This document shows, in pieces, positions 57,772 through 59,152 of a stretch of DNA of 59,152 bases (position 1 is its first letter; each line of letters begins with the position of its first letter). The notes under the pieces are model-generated. The model searched no databases and was not told where the DNA came from. It was given only the letters and a program-made list of their open reading frames with translations. The position numbers and the translations under genes are program-made. The DNA comes from Cylindrodendrum hubeiense (lineage: Eukaryota; Ascomycota; Sordariomycetes; Hypocreales; Nectriaceae): positions 1 through 59,152 of the forward strand of contig JAANBB010000244.1 in assembly GCA_014621425.1 (NCBI GenBank), read 5' to 3'.

Positions 57772-59152
57772 ATGGAATCACCTCCTCTCCATCCCGCCGC
57801 TAACGGTTACCAGCGCGAAAGGTCCCGATCACCTCGACGACGATCTAGAAGCCCTGGCCGGTCAAGTCGACGACGGTCCTATTCCCCCCGCAGTCGATCA
57901 GGAAGCCGGGACGATTATCGCCGAGGCCGTGATCGCTCGCCCATGACTAGCACAGGCGCCCCAGGTGGAGGACCAAGTGCTGGATACAGTGGACAGGTTC
58001 CTCATCGATCATACGAGGAACGGGCTGCGGCGCGAGAACAAATGATGTCGACCATTCGCGAGTCGTCTCAGCAGGACCGCCGGGTCTACGTCGGCAACCT
58101 TTCGTACGATGTCAAGTGGCACCATCTCAAGGATTTCATGAGACAGGGTGAGGCTTTCGATGCCGCGGACTTTGGAGGAGTGACGTGGGGCTGACGAGAT
58201 GGACATCTAGCTGGAGAGGTGCTTTTTGCCGACGTTTTATTGCTTCCAAACGGAATGTCGAAGGTGGGCTTCATCGCGTAGTCTTTGGTTGGCTTTCTTT
58301 TGTGGTTTTCTTCCCTCTTAGCCTTATGGATGGTTGGGTTGACGGGTTGGGACGTTGTCCTTGGGTGATTGTAGGGATGCGGGTAAGTTGCGCCTTTCCG
58401 ATACGCTTGTCTCCGAGTCTAGCTAACGTTGGTCCAGTATTGTGGAATATGCTACGCGGGAACAAGCCCAGCAGGCTGTTGCCCAGCTAAGCAACCAGAA
58501 CCTCATGGGTCGTCTCGTCTATGTCCGAGAGGTTAGTGGACCCCCGGTCTCGTCTCGGCAAGACGCCGTGCTAATACTTGACATTTAGGATCGTGAGGCA
58601 GAACCCCGATTCATTGGCGCCACGGGCGGCAACCGCGGCGGCTTTGGCGGCGGAATGGCCCCCGGCGGCGGCGGCGGCGTCGGCGTCGGTGGTGGCCCTG
58701 GTTTCAACCCTGGCTACGGCGGCGGTGCCCCCGGCGGTGGCGGTCGTCAGATCTACATTGCCAACGTTTGTTACTCCCCTTTCTTGGTTTCAGTCACCTC
58801 TGGTTGTTGACTCGTGATAAGCTACCCTTCAACGTCGGCTGGCAGGATCTTAAGGATCTTTTCCGACAAGCAGGTATGTTGCCAGCCCCCGCTCTCAGGG
58901 CGGCTGTGTTCGGGAGACAGCCCACCTAATACATTGTTTAGCTCGAAACGGCGGTGTCGTTCGCGCCGATGTCCATGTTGGCCCTGACGGGCGACCTAAG
59001 GGATCCGGAATCGTCGTGTTCGAGAGCCCCGATGACGCTCGCAACGCCATTCAACAGTTTAATGGCTATGACTGGCAAGGTCGAGTCCTTGAGGTCCGTG
59101 AGGACCGATACGCCGGTAGTGGCCCCGGAATGGGCTTCGGTGGTCGTGGCGG
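57772..59152 (+). CDS. SR-like RNA-binding protein with two RRMs (Gbp2/Hrb1-like), 3' partial
   Basis: Product continues beyond the window. The N-terminus is Arg/Ser-rich (RSRSPRRRSRSPGRSSRRRS), followed by a first RRM with RNP2 VYVGNL and RNP1 KGCGIVEY, a Gly-rich linker, and a second RRM with RNP2 IYIANL and RNP1 KGSGIVVF. The arrangement fits shuttling mRNA-binding proteins of the Gbp2/Hrb1 type. Exons: 57772-58147, 58211-58263, 58375-58382, 58438-58531, 58589-58765, 58822-58873 and 58942-59152 onward. The third exon is only 8 nt (GGATGCGG) and supplies the centre of RNP1; without it the frame fails. All introns have GT...AG ends. The chosen ATG gives a compact start; an upstream coding exon cannot be excluded. 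Confidence 0.88.

Overview
The window is nuclear DNA of a filamentous ascomycete, most likely a Sordariomycete and probably Hypocreales. The evidence is short introns (about 47-170 nt) with GT...AG ends and CTAAC-like branch sites, a GC-rich composition, a Fus3/Kss1-type MAP kinase of the Pmk1 class, a Zn2Cys6 regulator, and CT-rich leaders in front of many start codons. The order-level placement is an inference from protein style, not a database result.

Eighteen protein genes can be supported, about one per 3.3 kb, all but one of them complete. From left to right: NatC acetyltransferase NAA30 (+), a DUF1917 protein (-), diphthine methyltransferase DPH7 (+), exportin MSN5/exportin-5 (+, ten introns), a Zn2Cys6 transcription factor (+), a 100-residue single-span membrane protein (-), COPII coat SEC24 (+), the MAP kinase (+), TLD-domain OXR1 (+), uroporphyrinogen-III synthase HEM4 (-), sulfhydryl oxidase ERV1 (+), pyruvate decarboxylase (+), tRNA acetylation factor TAN1 (+), a lineage-restricted protein with a degenerate phosphotransferase-like fold (+), an Ecdysoneless/SGT1 protein (-), SMC6 (+), COQ9 (-), and a two-RRM SR-type RNA-binding protein that runs off the right end (+). 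I found no convincing tRNA, rRNA, transposon, CRISPR array or biosynthetic cluster.

The genes are mostly unrelated housekeeping functions: translation and tRNA or eEF2 modification (NAA30, DPH7, TAN1), nuclear transport, secretion, signalling, chromosome maintenance, fermentation and mitochondrial biology. OXR1, HEM4 and ERV1 are adjacent and all touch mitochondria or redox, and HEM4 and ERV1 share a divergent promoter holding two copies of a 10-bp palindrome. Divergent pairs are DUF1917/DPH7, the small membrane gene/SEC24, HEM4/ERV1, ECD/SMC6 and COQ9/RRM protein.

Three conserved genes (SEC24, the MAP kinase, COQ9) each carry one single-base frame error in a G/C-rich stretch. Because SEC24 is normally essential, the simplest reading is residual assembly indels, not pseudogenes. 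The most interesting biological signals are an 8-nt microexon in the RNA-binding gene, the degenerate kinase-like protein, the paired palindromes between HEM4 and ERV1, a recurring intergenic 9-mer TACTMCGTA, and a 14-bp minisatellite. I did not see a clearly new multi-gene system.
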